Below, one piece after another: positions 30,336 through 40,934 of a stretch of DNA of 64,000 nt. The notes under the pieces were generated by a model that saw only the letters and a list, made by a program, of their open reading frames with translations, did not search any database and was not told where the DNA came from. Both the position numbers and the translations under genes were made by a program. Numbering within the stretch: the first letter of the stretch is position 1; each line of letters opens with the position of its first letter. Origin of the DNA: Luteococcus peritonei (GTDB lineage: Bacteria > Actinomycetota > Actinomycetes > Propionibacteriales > Propionibacteriaceae); contig NZ_BAAAIX010000026.1 in the NCBI RefSeq assembly GCF_039526385.1, positions 186,001 to 250,000 on the forward strand, in the 5' to 3' direction.

Positions 30336-32452
30336 GCGCACCGCGCTCCATCGCGGACGTGATCCGCGGCCTGGCTGCCGAGGAACTGACCGAGCTGGTC
30401 CGGCTGCGCCCCGACCTGGCGCTCCCCCGTCCGGCCGACCTGGACGAGCTGATCGAGCGCGCCACCGGTTCCGCCTCCACCCAGATCGCGCTGGAGGGCC
30501 TCGACGCCTGGCAGCGACGCGTCACCCTGGCCCTGGCCGCCAGCCCCGACGCCATCTCCACTCGCCACCTGGCCGCCCTGATGGGCGCCGAGCGGGGCCA
30601 CGTCAGCCACGCCCTGGCCGCGCTGCAGCGTCGCCGGCTGGTCTGGGGCACCGAGCGCAGCTGGCACCTGACCCGGGCCGCGCGGACGGCCTTCGGCGCC
30701 TACCCGGCCGGGCTGGCCTGCGAGTCGACGATGCCGCTCACCGACCAGCAGGTGGACGAGGCGCTCTCCCGCATCGACGAACCCGCCCGGGCGGTGCTGG
30801 AACGACTGCTCTGGGAGAACCCCACCGGGCGGGTGGCGCAGGCCGACCGTCGTGGCGCCGCCGACTCCGAGCGTCCCGTCGACCGGCTGCTCTTCCACCG
30901 CCTGGTGCGCCCGCTGGACTCCGAGACCGTGGTGCTGCCCCGCGAGGTGGCGCTGCGGCTGCGCGGCGGCCGGCTCTTCGCCGACGACGTGCCGCCAGTG
31001 GTGCCGGCCTGGCCGGCCGGTGAGGACTCCGCCATGGTGGAGGGCGCCGGGCTGGGCTCGGCTCTGGAGCTGGTGACCTCGGTGGAGGTGCTGGTGGACC
31101 AGCTGGGCCGGATGCAGCCCCGCCCGCTGACCACCGGGGCGCTCGCCAAGCGCGACCTCACCACCCTGGCCCAGGAGGGCGGCGGCCTGCCGCGCACCCT
31201 GCTGCTGCTCATGGTGGCCGAGCGGGCCGGGCTCGTCGCCACCGGCGGTGCCACCGCCTGGCTGCCCACCGCCGGCTACGACCACTGGCTGGCCGGCGAC
31301 GGCTGGAGCCGTTGGCAGCTGCTGCGCGACGCCTGGCTGGCGCTGGACGCCATCCCCGATCCGGCCGGCCCGGCCCTGGCCCCCGGCAACCACGTCGCCT
31401 GGGCCGGTGCGCTGCGTCGACTCGCCGTGGCCCAGCTGCAGGCCGCTGCCCCGGGTGCCGCCGTCGAGGCCGAGGTGCTGGCTGCCCGGATCGGCTGGTT
31501 GCGTCCCGCCTGGTCACGGCTCGACCTGGTGCCGCTGTGCACCGAGCTGCTGGCCGAGTGCACCTGGTTCGGGCTGGTGGCGCTGGGGCGGCGCACCCGC
31601 CTGGTGGAGGCGGAGCAGGACCCCGGCTTCCCGCAACCGGTGGCCGAGTTCATGATCCAGTCCGACCTGACCGCGATCACCCCCGGCCCGCTGGTGGCCG
31701 AGGTGGGCCGCTCGCTGGCCCTGCTGGCCGACCGGGAGCACGGCGGCTCGTCGGGCGTGCACCGGTTCAGCGCGGACAGCATCCGTCGCGGGCTGGACGC
31801 CGGCTGGACCGCTGACGAGATCCGGCAGTGGATCGCCGGGCACTCCATCACCCCGGTGCCGCAGGCCCTCGACTACCTGGTGGACGACGTGGCGCGCCGC
31901 CACGGCCAGGTGCAGGTCTCCGCCGTGGCCAGCGTCGTGACCGTGGACGACCCGGTGATCGTGGACACCGTGCTGGGCCACCCCGATGCCGCCGTGCTGG
32001 GGCTGCGACGCCTGGCCCCCACGGTGCTGGCGGCCGCCGCCGAGCCGGTGGAGCTGGTCTCCTTCCTGCGCGACATGGGCCTGGCGCCCGTGGCGCAGGA
32101 CGCCACCGGTGCCCGCTTCACCACCCCGGCACCGCGTCGGGCCCGCGCCACCGTGGCCCCCTTCGAGCCGCGCGCGCAGCGGGTGGACGCCGAACGCGTG
32201 GTGGCGGAGCTGTTGGCCCGTGACGAGGGACGACGCCACGCCCTGGCCGCCGGCAGCCTGCTCAAGAGCCTGGAGGAGTCGATCGGCAGGCCCGGCTGGT
32301 GGCAGCTGGACTTCGTCGGCAGCGACGGCGCCCCGCAGAGCGTGACGGTGCGGGTGCTGGCCCTGTCGGGCGGGACGGCGCGGCTGATGAAGAAGGCCGA
32401 GGGCCCCTTCACCCTGCCGGTGAGCCGGATGGTCGGCCTGCGCCCGGCCTGA
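30332..32452 (+). CDS. Helicase-associated (XPB/Ssl2-like domain) protein
   Basis: A 706-residue protein of the actinobacterial 'helicase C-terminal domain 3' family. The N-terminal third has winged-helix-like segments (STRHLAALMGAERGHVSHALAALQRRRLV); the C-terminal part holds 'EFMIQSDLTAITPGPL', 'RFSADSIRRGLDAGWTADEI' and 'VDDPVIVDTVLGHPD', the usual family landmarks. In many actinobacteria this gene lies beside an XPB-type DNA repair helicase; no helicase is in this window. A role in repair is inferred from that. The GTG start overlaps the preceding stop by GTGA. Confidence 0.85.
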   Translation: MSAPRSIADVIRGLAAEELTELVRLRPDLALPRPADLDELIERATGSASTQIALEGLDAWQRRVTLALAASPDAISTRHLAALMGAERGHVSHALAALQRRRLVWGTERSWHLTRAARTAFGAYPAGLACESTMPLTDQQVDEALSRIDEPARAVLERLLWENPTGRVAQADRRGAADSERPVDRLLFHRLVRPLDSETVVLPREVALRLRGGRLFADDVPPVVPAWPAGEDSAMVEGAGLGSALELVTSVEVLVDQLGRMQPRPLTTGALAKRDLTTLAQEGGGLPRTLLLLMVAERAGLVATGGATAWLPTAGYDHWLAGDGWSRWQLLRDAWLALDAIPDPAGPALAPGNHVAWAGALRRLAVAQLQAAAPGAAVEAEVLAARIGWLRPAWSRLDLVPLCTELLAECTWFGLVALGRRTRLVEAEQDPGFPQPVAEFMIQSDLTAITPGPLVAEVGRSLALLADREHGGSSGVHRFSADSIRRGLDAGWTADEIRQWIAGHSITPVPQALDYLVDDVARRHGQVQVSAVASVVTVDDPVIVDTVLGHPDAAVLGLRRLAPTVLAAAAEPVELVSFLRDMGLAPVAQDATGARFTTPAPRRARATVAPFEPRAQRVDAERVVAELLARDEGRRHALAAGSLLKSLEESIGRPGWWQLDFVGSDGAPQSVTVRVLALSGGTARLMKKAEGPFTLPVSRMVGLRPA

Positions 32453-32497
32453 GCCGGCGGCCGTCCCGGCAGGTGGGCTCATGGGGCACACCTGATC

Positions 32498-32511
32498 GTC
32501 ACCGCGGTGAC
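32498..32511. promoter_or_regulatory. 14-bp perfect palindrome
   Basis: GTCACCGCGGTGAC, 34 bp left of the CRP/GlxR-like site in the same promoter region. It could bind a second regulator; no known consensus is assigned. Confidence 0.35.
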
Positions 32512-32544
32512 ACCTGGGGGTCATGGTCCTCGGCACGCCTCGCG

Positions 32545-32560
32545 TGTGACAATCGTCACA
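32545..32560. promoter_or_regulatory. CRP/GlxR-like operator upstream of the DHFR-like gene
   Basis: TGTGACAATCGTCACA is a perfect TGTGA-N6-TCACA dyad with one more matched pair on each side. It ends 25 bp before the ATG at 32586, close enough to the expected transcription start to act as a repressor site. Confidence 0.7.
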
Positions 32561-32585
32561 CTTTCGTCCGTGCCCAGGAGATGCC

Positions 32586-33146
32586 ATGACCCGCAAGCTC
32601 GTCGCCAGCCTGTTCACCTCCGTCGACGGCGTGGCCGCCGACCCCTACCTGTTCCAGTACGACTCCTTCGACGACGACCTGGGGGCCTGGATGACCCAGG
32701 CCATCGACCGGGTCGACGACGCGGTGCTGGGCCGCGTCAGCTACACCGAGTGGGCCGGCTACTGGCCCACCGTCACCGAGGGCGAGGACGTCTCCTTCGC
32801 CGACTTCATCAACCACGTCCCCAAGCACGTCGCCTCGCGCACGTTGCGCCCCGAGGACCTGGCCTGGAAGAACTCCCGGCTGATCGAGGGCGACCTGGTG
32901 GAGGCGATCAGCGCCCTGAAGCAGACCGAGGGCGGCGACATCGCCGTCGAGGGATCGCTCTCCGTGGTGCGCCAGCTGGTGATGGCCGGGCTGATGGACG
33001 AGCTCACCCTGGTGGTGCACCCCGCCGTCGCGGGCACCGGGCGTCGGCTCTTCGACGAGGCCTCCCCCACCCGCCTGGCGCTGCTGGACGTGCAGCGCAC
33101 CAGCAAGGGCAACCTGCTGGCCACCTACGGCCCGCACCAGGGCTGA
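32586..33146 (+). CDS. Dihydrofolate-reductase-like (RibD C-terminal domain) protein
   Basis: A 186-residue protein of the RibD_C/DHFR-like superfamily: an opening strand and loop MTRKLVASLFTSVDGVAADP, DDAVLGRVSYTEWAGYWP, SRTLRPEDLAWKNSRLIEGD, a GGDIAVEGS nucleotide-binding loop and DELTLVVHPAVAGTGRRLF. Such stand-alone proteins are NADPH-dependent reductases of unknown substrate in most bacteria; this one is not a classical FolA. The ATG follows AGGAG. A CRP/GlxR-like site lies just upstream, hinting at carbon-source control. Followed by a strong terminator. Confidence 0.88.
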   Translation: MTRKLVASLFTSVDGVAADPYLFQYDSFDDDLGAWMTQAIDRVDDAVLGRVSYTEWAGYWPTVTEGEDVSFADFINHVPKHVASRTLRPEDLAWKNSRLIEGDLVEAISALKQTEGGDIAVEGSLSVVRQLVMAGLMDELTLVVHPAVAGTGRRLFDEASPTRLALLDVQRTSKGNLLATYGPHQG

Positions 33147-33169
33147 ACCGGCGCACCGGCCGATCCACG

Positions 33170-33207
33170 ACGAGGCCCCGGCCCCCATGAGGGGACCGGG
33201 GCCTCGT
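33170..33207. terminator. Strong hairpin between convergent genes
   Basis: ACGAGGCCCCGG (33170-33181) pairs with CCGGGGCCTCGT (33196-33207); an inner CCCC-ATGA-GGGG stem adds to it. Confidence 0.8.
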
Positions 33208-33208
33208 C

Positions 33209-33259
33209 GGCGCTGGATCAGGCGTGGCGCTGGATCAGGCGTGGCGCTGGATCAGGCGT
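33209..33259. repeat. 17-bp tandem repeat over the prs stop codon
   Basis: GGCGCTGGATCAGGCGT is repeated three times without change (33209, 33226, 33243). The last copy contains the prs stop codon and penultimate codons, so the other two look like duplications of the gene's 3' end. Confidence 0.92.
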
Positions 33260-34232
33260 TGCCGCCGAACAGGCTGGTCACCGAGCCGTCCTCGAAGACC
33301 TCGTGGATCGCCTTCGCGATCAGCGGGGCGATCGAGAGCACGGTCAGCTTGGCCAGGTCCTGGCATCCCTCGGGCAGCGGCAGGGTGTTGGTGACGATGA
33401 TCTCGTCGAAGGCGCTGTCGGCCAGGCGCTGCTTGGCCGGACCGGAGAGCACCGGGTGGGTGGTGGCGGCGATGACCTGCTTGGCGCCGTGCTCCATCAG
33501 GGCGTCGGCGGCCTGGCAGATGGTGCCGGCGGTGTCGATCATGTCGTCCACCAGCAGGCAGACCTTGCCCTTCACGTCACCGACCACCTCGTGCACCTTC
33601 ACCTGGTTGGCGACATTGGTGTCGTGGCGCTTGTGGATGATGGCCAGCGGGCAGCCCAGCCGGTCAGTCCACATGTCGGCCAGCCGCACGCGGCCGGCGT
33701 CGGGAGAGACGACGGCCATCTCGGAGGTGTCGTACTTCTCCAGCACGTAGTCGCTCAGCACGGGCAGGGCCCACAGGTGGTCCACCGGGCCGTCGAAGAA
33801 GCCCTGGATCTGCGAGGCGTGCAGGTCCACGCTCATGATCCGGTCGGCGCCGGCGGCCTTGTACAGGTCGGCCATCAGGCGCGCGGAGATGGGCTCGCGG
33901 CCCAGGTGCTTCTTGTCCTGGCGGGCGTAGGGGTAGAAGGGCGCCACCACGGTGATCCGCTTGGCCGAGGCACGCTTGAGCGCGTCGACCATGATCAGCT
34001 GCTCCATCATCCACTCGTTCACCGGGGCGCAGTGGCTCTGGATCACGAAGGCGTCGGCGCCGCGCACCGACTCCTCGTAGCGGACGTAGGTCTCGGAGTT
34101 GGCGTAGTTCAGGGCGCGCGTGGGCACCAGCCCCACACCGGTCAGCTCGGCGATCTCCTCCGCCAGCTCGGGGTAGGCACGCCCCGAGAAGAGCATCAGG
34201 TGCTTGTCGTTGGGGCGCTTGACACCACTCAC
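33252..34232 (-). CDS. prs: Ribose-phosphate pyrophosphokinase
   Basis: Makes PRPP from ribose-5-phosphate and ATP for nucleotide, His and Trp synthesis. The 326-residue protein shows LMLFSGRAYPELAEEIA, the catalytic-loop APFYPYARQDKKHLGREPISARL, the DLHASQIQGFFDGPVDHL block and the PRPP-binding DDMIDTAGTICQAAD. The GTG start overlaps the glmU stop by GTGA, giving the glmU-prs pair common in actinobacteria. Regulatory-flap residues look normal. The 3' end lies inside a 17-bp tandem repeat. Confidence 0.97.
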   Translation of the reverse strand: MSGVKRPNDKHLMLFSGRAYPELAEEIAELTGVGLVPTRALNYANSETYVRYEESVRGADAFVIQSHCAPVNEWMMEQLIMVDALKRASAKRITVVAPFYPYARQDKKHLGREPISARLMADLYKAAGADRIMSVDLHASQIQGFFDGPVDHLWALPVLSDYVLEKYDTSEMAVVSPDAGRVRLADMWTDRLGCPLAIIHKRHDTNVANQVKVHEVVGDVKGKVCLLVDDMIDTAGTICQAADALMEHGAKQVIAATTHPVLSGPAKQRLADSAFDEIIVTNTLPLPEGCQDLAKLTVLSIAPLIAKAIHEVFEDGSVTSLFGGNA

Positions 34233-35740
34233 TTGTAGTCCTCCGGCTTGCGTTCGGCCATCTTCGCCCGGGACGCGGCCACGTCCGGGTGGATCTCGGG
34301 ATCGGCGGCGGTGGCCGATGCTGCGGCGGCGGAGGACGGGCGCTTCTTCGGGACCCATCCCTGGCTGACGTGCTGACGGCCGCGGGCGACGGCCAGGCCG
34401 CCCGCGGGGACGTCCTCGGTGACGGCAGAACCCGCGGCCACGAAGGCGCCCGCGGCAATGTCCACCGGGGCCACCAGGACGGAGTTGGAACCGATGAAGA
34501 CGTTGTCGCCCAGGTGGGTGACCGACTTGTTGGTGCCGTCGTAGTTGGCGAAGATCGTGCCCGCGCCCACGTTGACGCCCTCGCCGATGCGGGCATCGCC
34601 GCAGTAGGTGAGGTGCGGCACCTTGGAGCCGTCGCCGATCTGGGCGTTCTTGGTCTCGACGAAGGCGCCGATCTTGCCCTTGGTGCCCAGCTCGGTGCCG
34701 GGACGCAGGAAGCTGAACGGGCCGACGGTGGCATGGGCACCGATCACCGAGAGCGAGCCGTGGCTGCGGATCACGGTGGCACCCTCGCCCACCTCGACGT
34801 CGCTGAGCGTGGTGTCGGGGCCCACCACGGCGCCGGTGGCGATGCTGGTGGCGCCCTCCAGGTGGGTATTGGCCAGGATCGTCACGTCCTGCGCGATGTC
34901 CACGCCGGCATGGATCCAGGTGCTGGCCGGGTCCTGCACGGTGACGCCGTTGCGCATCCACTGCTCCACGATGCGGCGGTTCATCTCGGCATTCATCCGG
35001 GCCAGCTGCACCCGGTCGTTGACGCCCTCGGTCTGCCACAGGTCGTCGATCATGTGGGCGCCGACGCGCTCGCTGTTGGCGCGGGCGGTGGAGATGACGT
35101 CGGTCAGGTACAGCTCGCCCTGCGCATTGTCGGTCTTGAGGTGCTTGAGGCCCTCGTAGAGGGTCTCCGCGTTGAAGATGTAGATGCCCGAGTTGATCTC
35201 GGTGACCGCGGCCTCCTGGTCGGTGGCATCCTTCTGCTCCACGATCCGGGCGATCTGGTCGCCCTCGCGGATGATGCGGCCATAGCCGAAGGGATCGGGG
35301 ACATTGGCCGTCAGCACGGTGATGTGGTTGTCCTGGGCGCGGTGCTCCCGGACCAGCTCGACGAGGGTCTGGCCGGTCAGCATCGGCACGTCGCCGTAGG
35401 TGACCAGGATCTCGCCGCGCAGTTCGCCGAGGCCCTGCAGACCGCACTGGACGGCGTGGCCCGTGCCCTTCTGCTCCTCCTGGACCGCCGTCACGACATT
35501 CGGGGCGATCTCGGACAGGTGCTGCAGCACCTGCTCACGCTTGTGACCCACCACCACGACGAGGTGCTCGGGCTCCACCTCCTCGGCGGCATTGACCGCA
35601 TAGCTCAGCATGGAGTGGCCGGCCACCTCGTGCAGCAGCTTGGAGATGTTCGACTTCATCCGCGTCCCACCGCCTGCGGCGAGGACGACGACGGCCGAAA
35701 CCTGCGGGGTCTGGTCCGAATCCTGCACGTGACTGCTCAC
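34229..35740 (-). CDS. glmU: Bifunctional GlcN-1-P acetyltransferase / GlcNAc-1-P uridylyltransferase
   Basis: Makes UDP-GlcNAc for peptidoglycan. The N-terminal pyrophosphorylase domain has VVVLAAGGGTRMKS and VTYGDVPM; the C-terminal left-handed beta-helix acetyltransferase has hexapeptide repeats and the active-site segment RPGTELGTKGKIGAFVETKNA plus VNVGAGTIFANYDG. 503 residues from GTG 35740, preceded by AAGGAG; a longer frame would run into the tRNA-Gln gene and is rejected. An Ala-rich C-terminal tail of about 40 residues follows the helix, as in mycobacterial GlmU. First gene of glmU-prs. Confidence 0.97.
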   Translation of the reverse strand: MSSHVQDSDQTPQVSAVVVLAAGGGTRMKSNISKLLHEVAGHSMLSYAVNAAEEVEPEHLVVVVGHKREQVLQHLSEIAPNVVTAVQEEQKGTGHAVQCGLQGLGELRGEILVTYGDVPMLTGQTLVELVREHRAQDNHITVLTANVPDPFGYGRIIREGDQIARIVEQKDATDQEAAVTEINSGIYIFNAETLYEGLKHLKTDNAQGELYLTDVISTARANSERVGAHMIDDLWQTEGVNDRVQLARMNAEMNRRIVEQWMRNGVTVQDPASTWIHAGVDIAQDVTILANTHLEGATSIATGAVVGPDTTLSDVEVGEGATVIRSHGSLSVIGAHATVGPFSFLRPGTELGTKGKIGAFVETKNAQIGDGSKVPHLTYCGDARIGEGVNVGAGTIFANYDGTNKSVTHLGDNVFIGSNSVLVAPVDIAAGAFVAAGSAVTEDVPAGGLAVARGRQHVSQGWVPKKRPSSAAAASATAADPEIHPDVAASRAKMAERKPEDYK

Positions 35741-35771
35741 GGGGCTCCTTCTGGTCGCGCAGCACTGTCCG

Positions 35772-35850
35772 CTCCCCGGGCAGGAGTCGAACCTGCGTCG
35801 CTTGTCCTGATTCAAAGTCAGGCGGGCCCTACCGGCAGACCAACCGGGGA
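35772..35850 (-). tRNA. tRNA-Gln (anticodon TTG)
   Basis: Acceptor TCCCCGG/CCGGGGA, D-stem GGTC/GGCC (one G-U), anticodon stem CCTGA/TCAGG with loop CTTTGAA (anticodon TTG), T-stem GCAGG/CCTGC with loop TTCGACT, discriminator G; CCA is not encoded. The variable region drawn this way is nine nt (ACAAGCGAC), longer than the usual four or five. Location next to glmU fits actinobacterial gene order. Confidence 0.93.
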
Positions 35851-36016
35851 TTGTCTTCCGGCGGGCCGGACCGACAGTCCGCCACTGGGGCAGACGACTG
35901 CGATCTTACGCACCCCGCGTCCGGTGGCGCACCTCGATGCCCGCGTCGGGACGGGCTGCGGCCGGGCTGCTCGCCGCTCCACCCGAACGGAGGTGGACGT
36001 GTGAAAGCATGACCCC

Positions 36017-36697
36017 ATGTCGGAGCGCCAGTCCCCCCGAGCCCGCCGGGGCCGCGTCAGGATGACCAGCGCGGAGCGCCGCGAGCAGCTCATCGCGGTG
36101 GCGCGCACCCTGTTCGCCCAGAAGGGCTTCGAGGGCACCAGCGTGGAGGAGATCGCCGCCAGCGCCGAGGTCAGCAAGCCGGTGGTCTACGAGCACTTCG
36201 GCGGCAAGGAGGGGCTCTACGCCGTCGTCGTGGACCGCGAGGTGATGCGGCTGCACGGCATGATCCGCACCGCGCTGACCACCCAGGGGGCAACCAGCCG
36301 CGAGCTGATCGAGTACGGCGCGCTGGCCCTGATGGACTACCTCGACGAGCATCCCGACGGCTTCCGGATCCTGGCGCGCGACTCCTCCGTGGTGGCCGCC
36401 CAGGGCTCCTTCGGCTCGATCCTGTCCGACGTGGTGAGCCGCGTGGAGGACCTGCTGGATGCCCCCTTGAAGCGCCACGGCTTCAACACCGACCATGCCG
36501 GTCTCTACGCCCAGGCGCTGGTGGGCCTGGTGGCCTTGGCCGGGCAGAGCTGGCTGGACACCCGGGAGCCGCCCAAGGAGGTGGTGGCCGCCCACCTGGT
36601 GAACCTGGCCTGGAATGGCATGGCCAACCTGGTGCCCGAGCCCACCCTGACCGTGCGGCCGATGCCCGAGGCCCGCAAGTCCCGTCGTCGCCCCTGA
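36017..36697 (+). CDS. TetR-family transcriptional regulator
   Basis: A 226-residue regulator with an N-terminal TetR DNA-binding domain: RREQLIAVARTLFAQKGFEGTSVEEIAASAEVSKPVVYEHFGGKEGLY, the full HTH signature at about 20-67. The ligand domain is helical with 'MDYLDEHPDGFRILARDSS' and ends in a basic tail. A TetR gene next to tRNA-Gln and glmU-prs is also the arrangement around mycobacterial Rv1019 (recollection). Ligand and targets unknown. The chosen ATG begins with a basic stretch; a start at the internal ATG (residue 16) would also preserve the fold. Confidence 0.9.
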   Translation: MSERQSPRARRGRVRMTSAERREQLIAVARTLFAQKGFEGTSVEEIAASAEVSKPVVYEHFGGKEGLYAVVVDREVMRLHGMIRTALTTQGATSRELIEYGALALMDYLDEHPDGFRILARDSSVVAAQGSFGSILSDVVSRVEDLLDAPLKRHGFNTDHAGLYAQALVGLVALAGQSWLDTREPPKEVVAAHLVNLAWNGMANLVPEPTLTVRPMPEARKSRRRP

Positions 36698-36816
36698 GCT
36701 GGCTCCGTCCGAACGGCCCCTGCTGGTGCGCGAGGCGGTCCGCTAGGGTGGCGAGCGAAGGCTGGCGAAGCTGCCAGTTCCCGCCCAATCACTGATTCGA
36801 GGGGAAGCCCGAGCCC

Positions 36817-39006
<2,190 letters not shown>

Positions 39007-39020
39007 TCGCGTGACGACTG

Positions 39021-39049
39021 CAGGGCCCCGGGGATCCCCCGGGGCCCTG
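39021..39049. terminator. Terminator after icd
   Basis: CAGGGCCCCGGGG (39021-39033) and CCCCGGGGCCCTG (39037-39049), 13 bp, loop ATC, 15 bp past the icd stop. Confidence 0.8.
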
Positions 39050-39344
39050 TGCCGTCCCCGGCGACGACCCGATGGGGGCCATCCGCAGCGATTTGCTCGT
39101 GCCAAGGGCCTCCCCCGGGCTCCCGGCGGAAAAGTTGCAAACTTGAGATACGGCCTGCTGGCGTCCGTTTCTCCTTGTACACAAGGAAAAGCTCCGCACC
39201 GGGTGATGCCGACGCGGTCTCGGGTGAGGTCCACGGACTCACCCCACCTTCAGCCCCTCTTCAGGCTCCGATAGAATTTCCGAAAGGCCTGAGGCGGGTC
39301 CCCACTGCCGCCGTCCCCCACTGGGCCCGAGAGGTGTTGAACCC
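39050..39344. other. Promoter region of the mucin-like protein gene, with two inverted repeats
   Basis: No credible gene. Around 39130-39190 the sequence is locally AT-richer and has two dyads: AAGTT-GCA-AACTT (39132-39144) and TCCTTGT-AC-ACAAGGA (39172-39187). TAGAAT at 39272-39277 is a good -10 box for the gene at 39345, leaving a leader of about 60 nt. The dyads lie 85-140 bp upstream of that box, so they may be activator or repressor sites. Confidence 0.45.
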
Positions 39345-40178
39345 ATGAGCTTCGCCCGCACAGGATCGTTCCTGTTCGTCGCCGCCGTCGCGACCTCCAC
39401 TGTCGTGAACGTCGTCGCGCCCGTGCACCAGTCGTCCAGCGACCGTGCCGACAGCCCGGTGGTCACCGGGCCCGCCGTCGGTGGCAGCACCGGCACCGCC
39501 AGCAGCCGCGCCTCGGCCCCCTCCGGCAACCCTGCCGCCACCGCCCCGGCCAGCTCCGGCGGCGTCCCGGCCGGCCCCGTGGGCCAGGCCACCGTCAGCG
39601 CGGACCGCACCCTGGCAGCCCCGGACCAGCAGCCGGCCGGCCCCGCCACCGAGCCCGGCGCTCCGCAGGCCAGCGCCACCGCCACCGCGAGCCAGAGCGC
39701 CGACGAGGCGGCCCCGTCGTCGGCCCCGGCAGCGACCACCGCTGCCCCGGCGGCCACCACGGCTGCTCCGGCGGCCACCGCTGCGGCGCCCAGCCTTCCC
39801 GCCGTGGTGCCCACCACCTCGGTCCCCACCACCGCGGCGCCGCGCGCCACCACGGCCCGGACCTCGGCGCCCACCCAGCGTCCGACCGCGGCGCCGACCA
39901 CGTCGAAGCCGACGCAGCGCCCCACCACCGCCAGGCCCACCCAGCGCCCCACGACGGCCAGGCCGACCCAGCGTCCGACGACCTCGAAGCCGACGGCGGC
40001 TCCGACCACCGCGAAGCCCACGCAGGCTCCGACCACGTCGAAGCCCACGACGGACCCCACCACCTCGAAGCCCACCGCCGGGCCCACCACCCAGCAGCCG
40101 ACGGCCAAGCCCAGCAAGGACCGTCGCTGCCAGGAGCGCCACCACAACTGTGGCCGCGAGCGCAGCGGACGCCCCTGA
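39345..40178 (+). CDS. Secreted Thr/Pro/Ala-rich (mucin-like) protein
   Basis: A 277-residue protein: a hydrophobic N-terminus (TGSFLFVAAVATSTVVNVVAP) serving as signal or anchor, then about 230 residues of Ala/Thr/Pro/Ser with imperfect repeats of PTTSKPTQRPTTARPTQ type, ending in a basic Cys pair segment (RRCQERHHNCGRERSGR). It resembles O-glycosylated stalks of cell-surface proteins but has no binding domain. Function unknown. Upstream are two dyad sites and a good -10 box. It ends at a convergent terminator with larB. Confidence 0.75.
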   Translation: MSFARTGSFLFVAAVATSTVVNVVAPVHQSSSDRADSPVVTGPAVGGSTGTASSRASAPSGNPAATAPASSGGVPAGPVGQATVSADRTLAAPDQQPAGPATEPGAPQASATATASQSADEAAPSSAPAATTAAPAATTAAPAATAAAPSLPAVVPTTSVPTTAAPRATTARTSAPTQRPTAAPTTSKPTQRPTTARPTQRPTTARPTQRPTTSKPTAAPTTAKPTQAPTTSKPTTDPTTSKPTAGPTTQQPTAKPSKDRRCQERHHNCGRERSGRP

Positions 40179-40201
40179 GCGCGGGGCCCCTCGGCCCGAT
40201 C

Positions 40202-40245
40202 CACGACGACGGACCCGGACCACCTGGTCCGGGGCCGTCGTCGTG
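40202..40245. terminator. Bidirectional terminator
   Basis: CACGACGACGG (40202-40212) pairs with CCGTCGTCGTG (40235-40245), with an inner CGGACC/GGTCCG stem; between the mucin-like gene and larB. Confidence 0.8.
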
Positions 40246-40250
40246 CGGGC

Positions 40251-40934
40251 TCAGCGAGGCGCGGTGATCTGGGCGGCCAGGTGGCCGGCACCGTAGCCGT
40301 TGTCGATGTTCACGACGGCCACCCCCGGGGCGCAGGCATTGAGCATGGTGAGCAGGGGCGCCAGCCCGTTGAAGGCCGCGCCGTAGCCCACCGAGGTGGG
40401 CACCGCGATCACCGGCGCGCCGACCAGGCCCGCCACCAGTCCGGGCAGGGCGCCGTCCATCCCGGCCGCCACCACGATGCATCCGGCGCTGCGCAGCAGG
40501 TCGAGCCGCGCCAGGGTGCGGTGCAGGCCGGCGATCCCGATGTCGACCACCAGCTCCGCCTCCCGGCCCAGGTATCGGGCGGTGAGCCAGGCCTCGCAGG
40601 CCACGGGCAGGTCGGAGGTGCCGGCACAGGCCACCACCACCAGCTCGCCGACGGCGGCAGGAGGCTCGGGCGGCCAGGCCAGCAGCCGGGCCTGCTCGTC
40701 GTGGAGGGCCTCGGGCAGCGCCTCCAGCACGGCCCGGGCGTGGGCCTCGTCGGCGCGGGTGAAGAGCACCGGCTCGGTGGTCTGCTCGCCGCGCGCGGCA
40801 TAGCGTCGGGCGATGGCCAGCACCTGCTCCGGGCTCTTGCCCTCGCAGAAGACGGCCTCGGGGTAGCCGCCGCGTCGACGGCCGCGGTCCAGGTCGAGCT
40901 CGGCGATGCCCTCCAGGGGGTCGTCGGCGGTCAT
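40251..40934 (-). CDS. larB: Nickel-pincer cofactor biosynthesis protein LarB
   Basis: LarB carboxylates and hydrolyses nicotinic acid adenine dinucleotide to pyridinium-3,5-biscarboxylate mononucleotide, the first step to the nickel-pincer nucleotide cofactor. The 227-residue protein has the family N-terminus (DRGRRRGGYPEAVFCEGKSPEQ) and the AIR-carboxylase-like core (VVACAGTSDLPVACEAW, DIGIAGLHRTL, VAAGMDGALPGLVAGLV, PTSVGYGAAFNGLAPLLTMLN). The ATG 40934 overlaps the larE end (ATGA). Last gene of larC-larE-larB. No LarA racemase is seen nearby. Confidence 0.95.
   Translation of the reverse strand: MTADDPLEGIAELDLDRGRRRGGYPEAVFCEGKSPEQVLAIARRYAARGEQTTEPVLFTRADEAHARAVLEALPEALHDEQARLLAWPPEPPAAVGELVVVACAGTSDLPVACEAWLTARYLGREAELVVDIGIAGLHRTLARLDLLRSAGCIVVAAGMDGALPGLVAGLVGAPVIAVPTSVGYGAAFNGLAPLLTMLNACAPGVAVVNIDNGYGAGHLAAQITAPR

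Noticed and set aside
33252..35447. Single 731-codon protein covering prs and part of glmU
   Set aside because: The frame upstream of GTG 34232 is a shadow of glmU; the two genes overlap by only 4 nt in different frames.
34229..35815. glmU start at 35815
   Set aside because: The added 25 codons lie over the tRNA-Gln gene; GTG 35740 has a ribosome-binding site.
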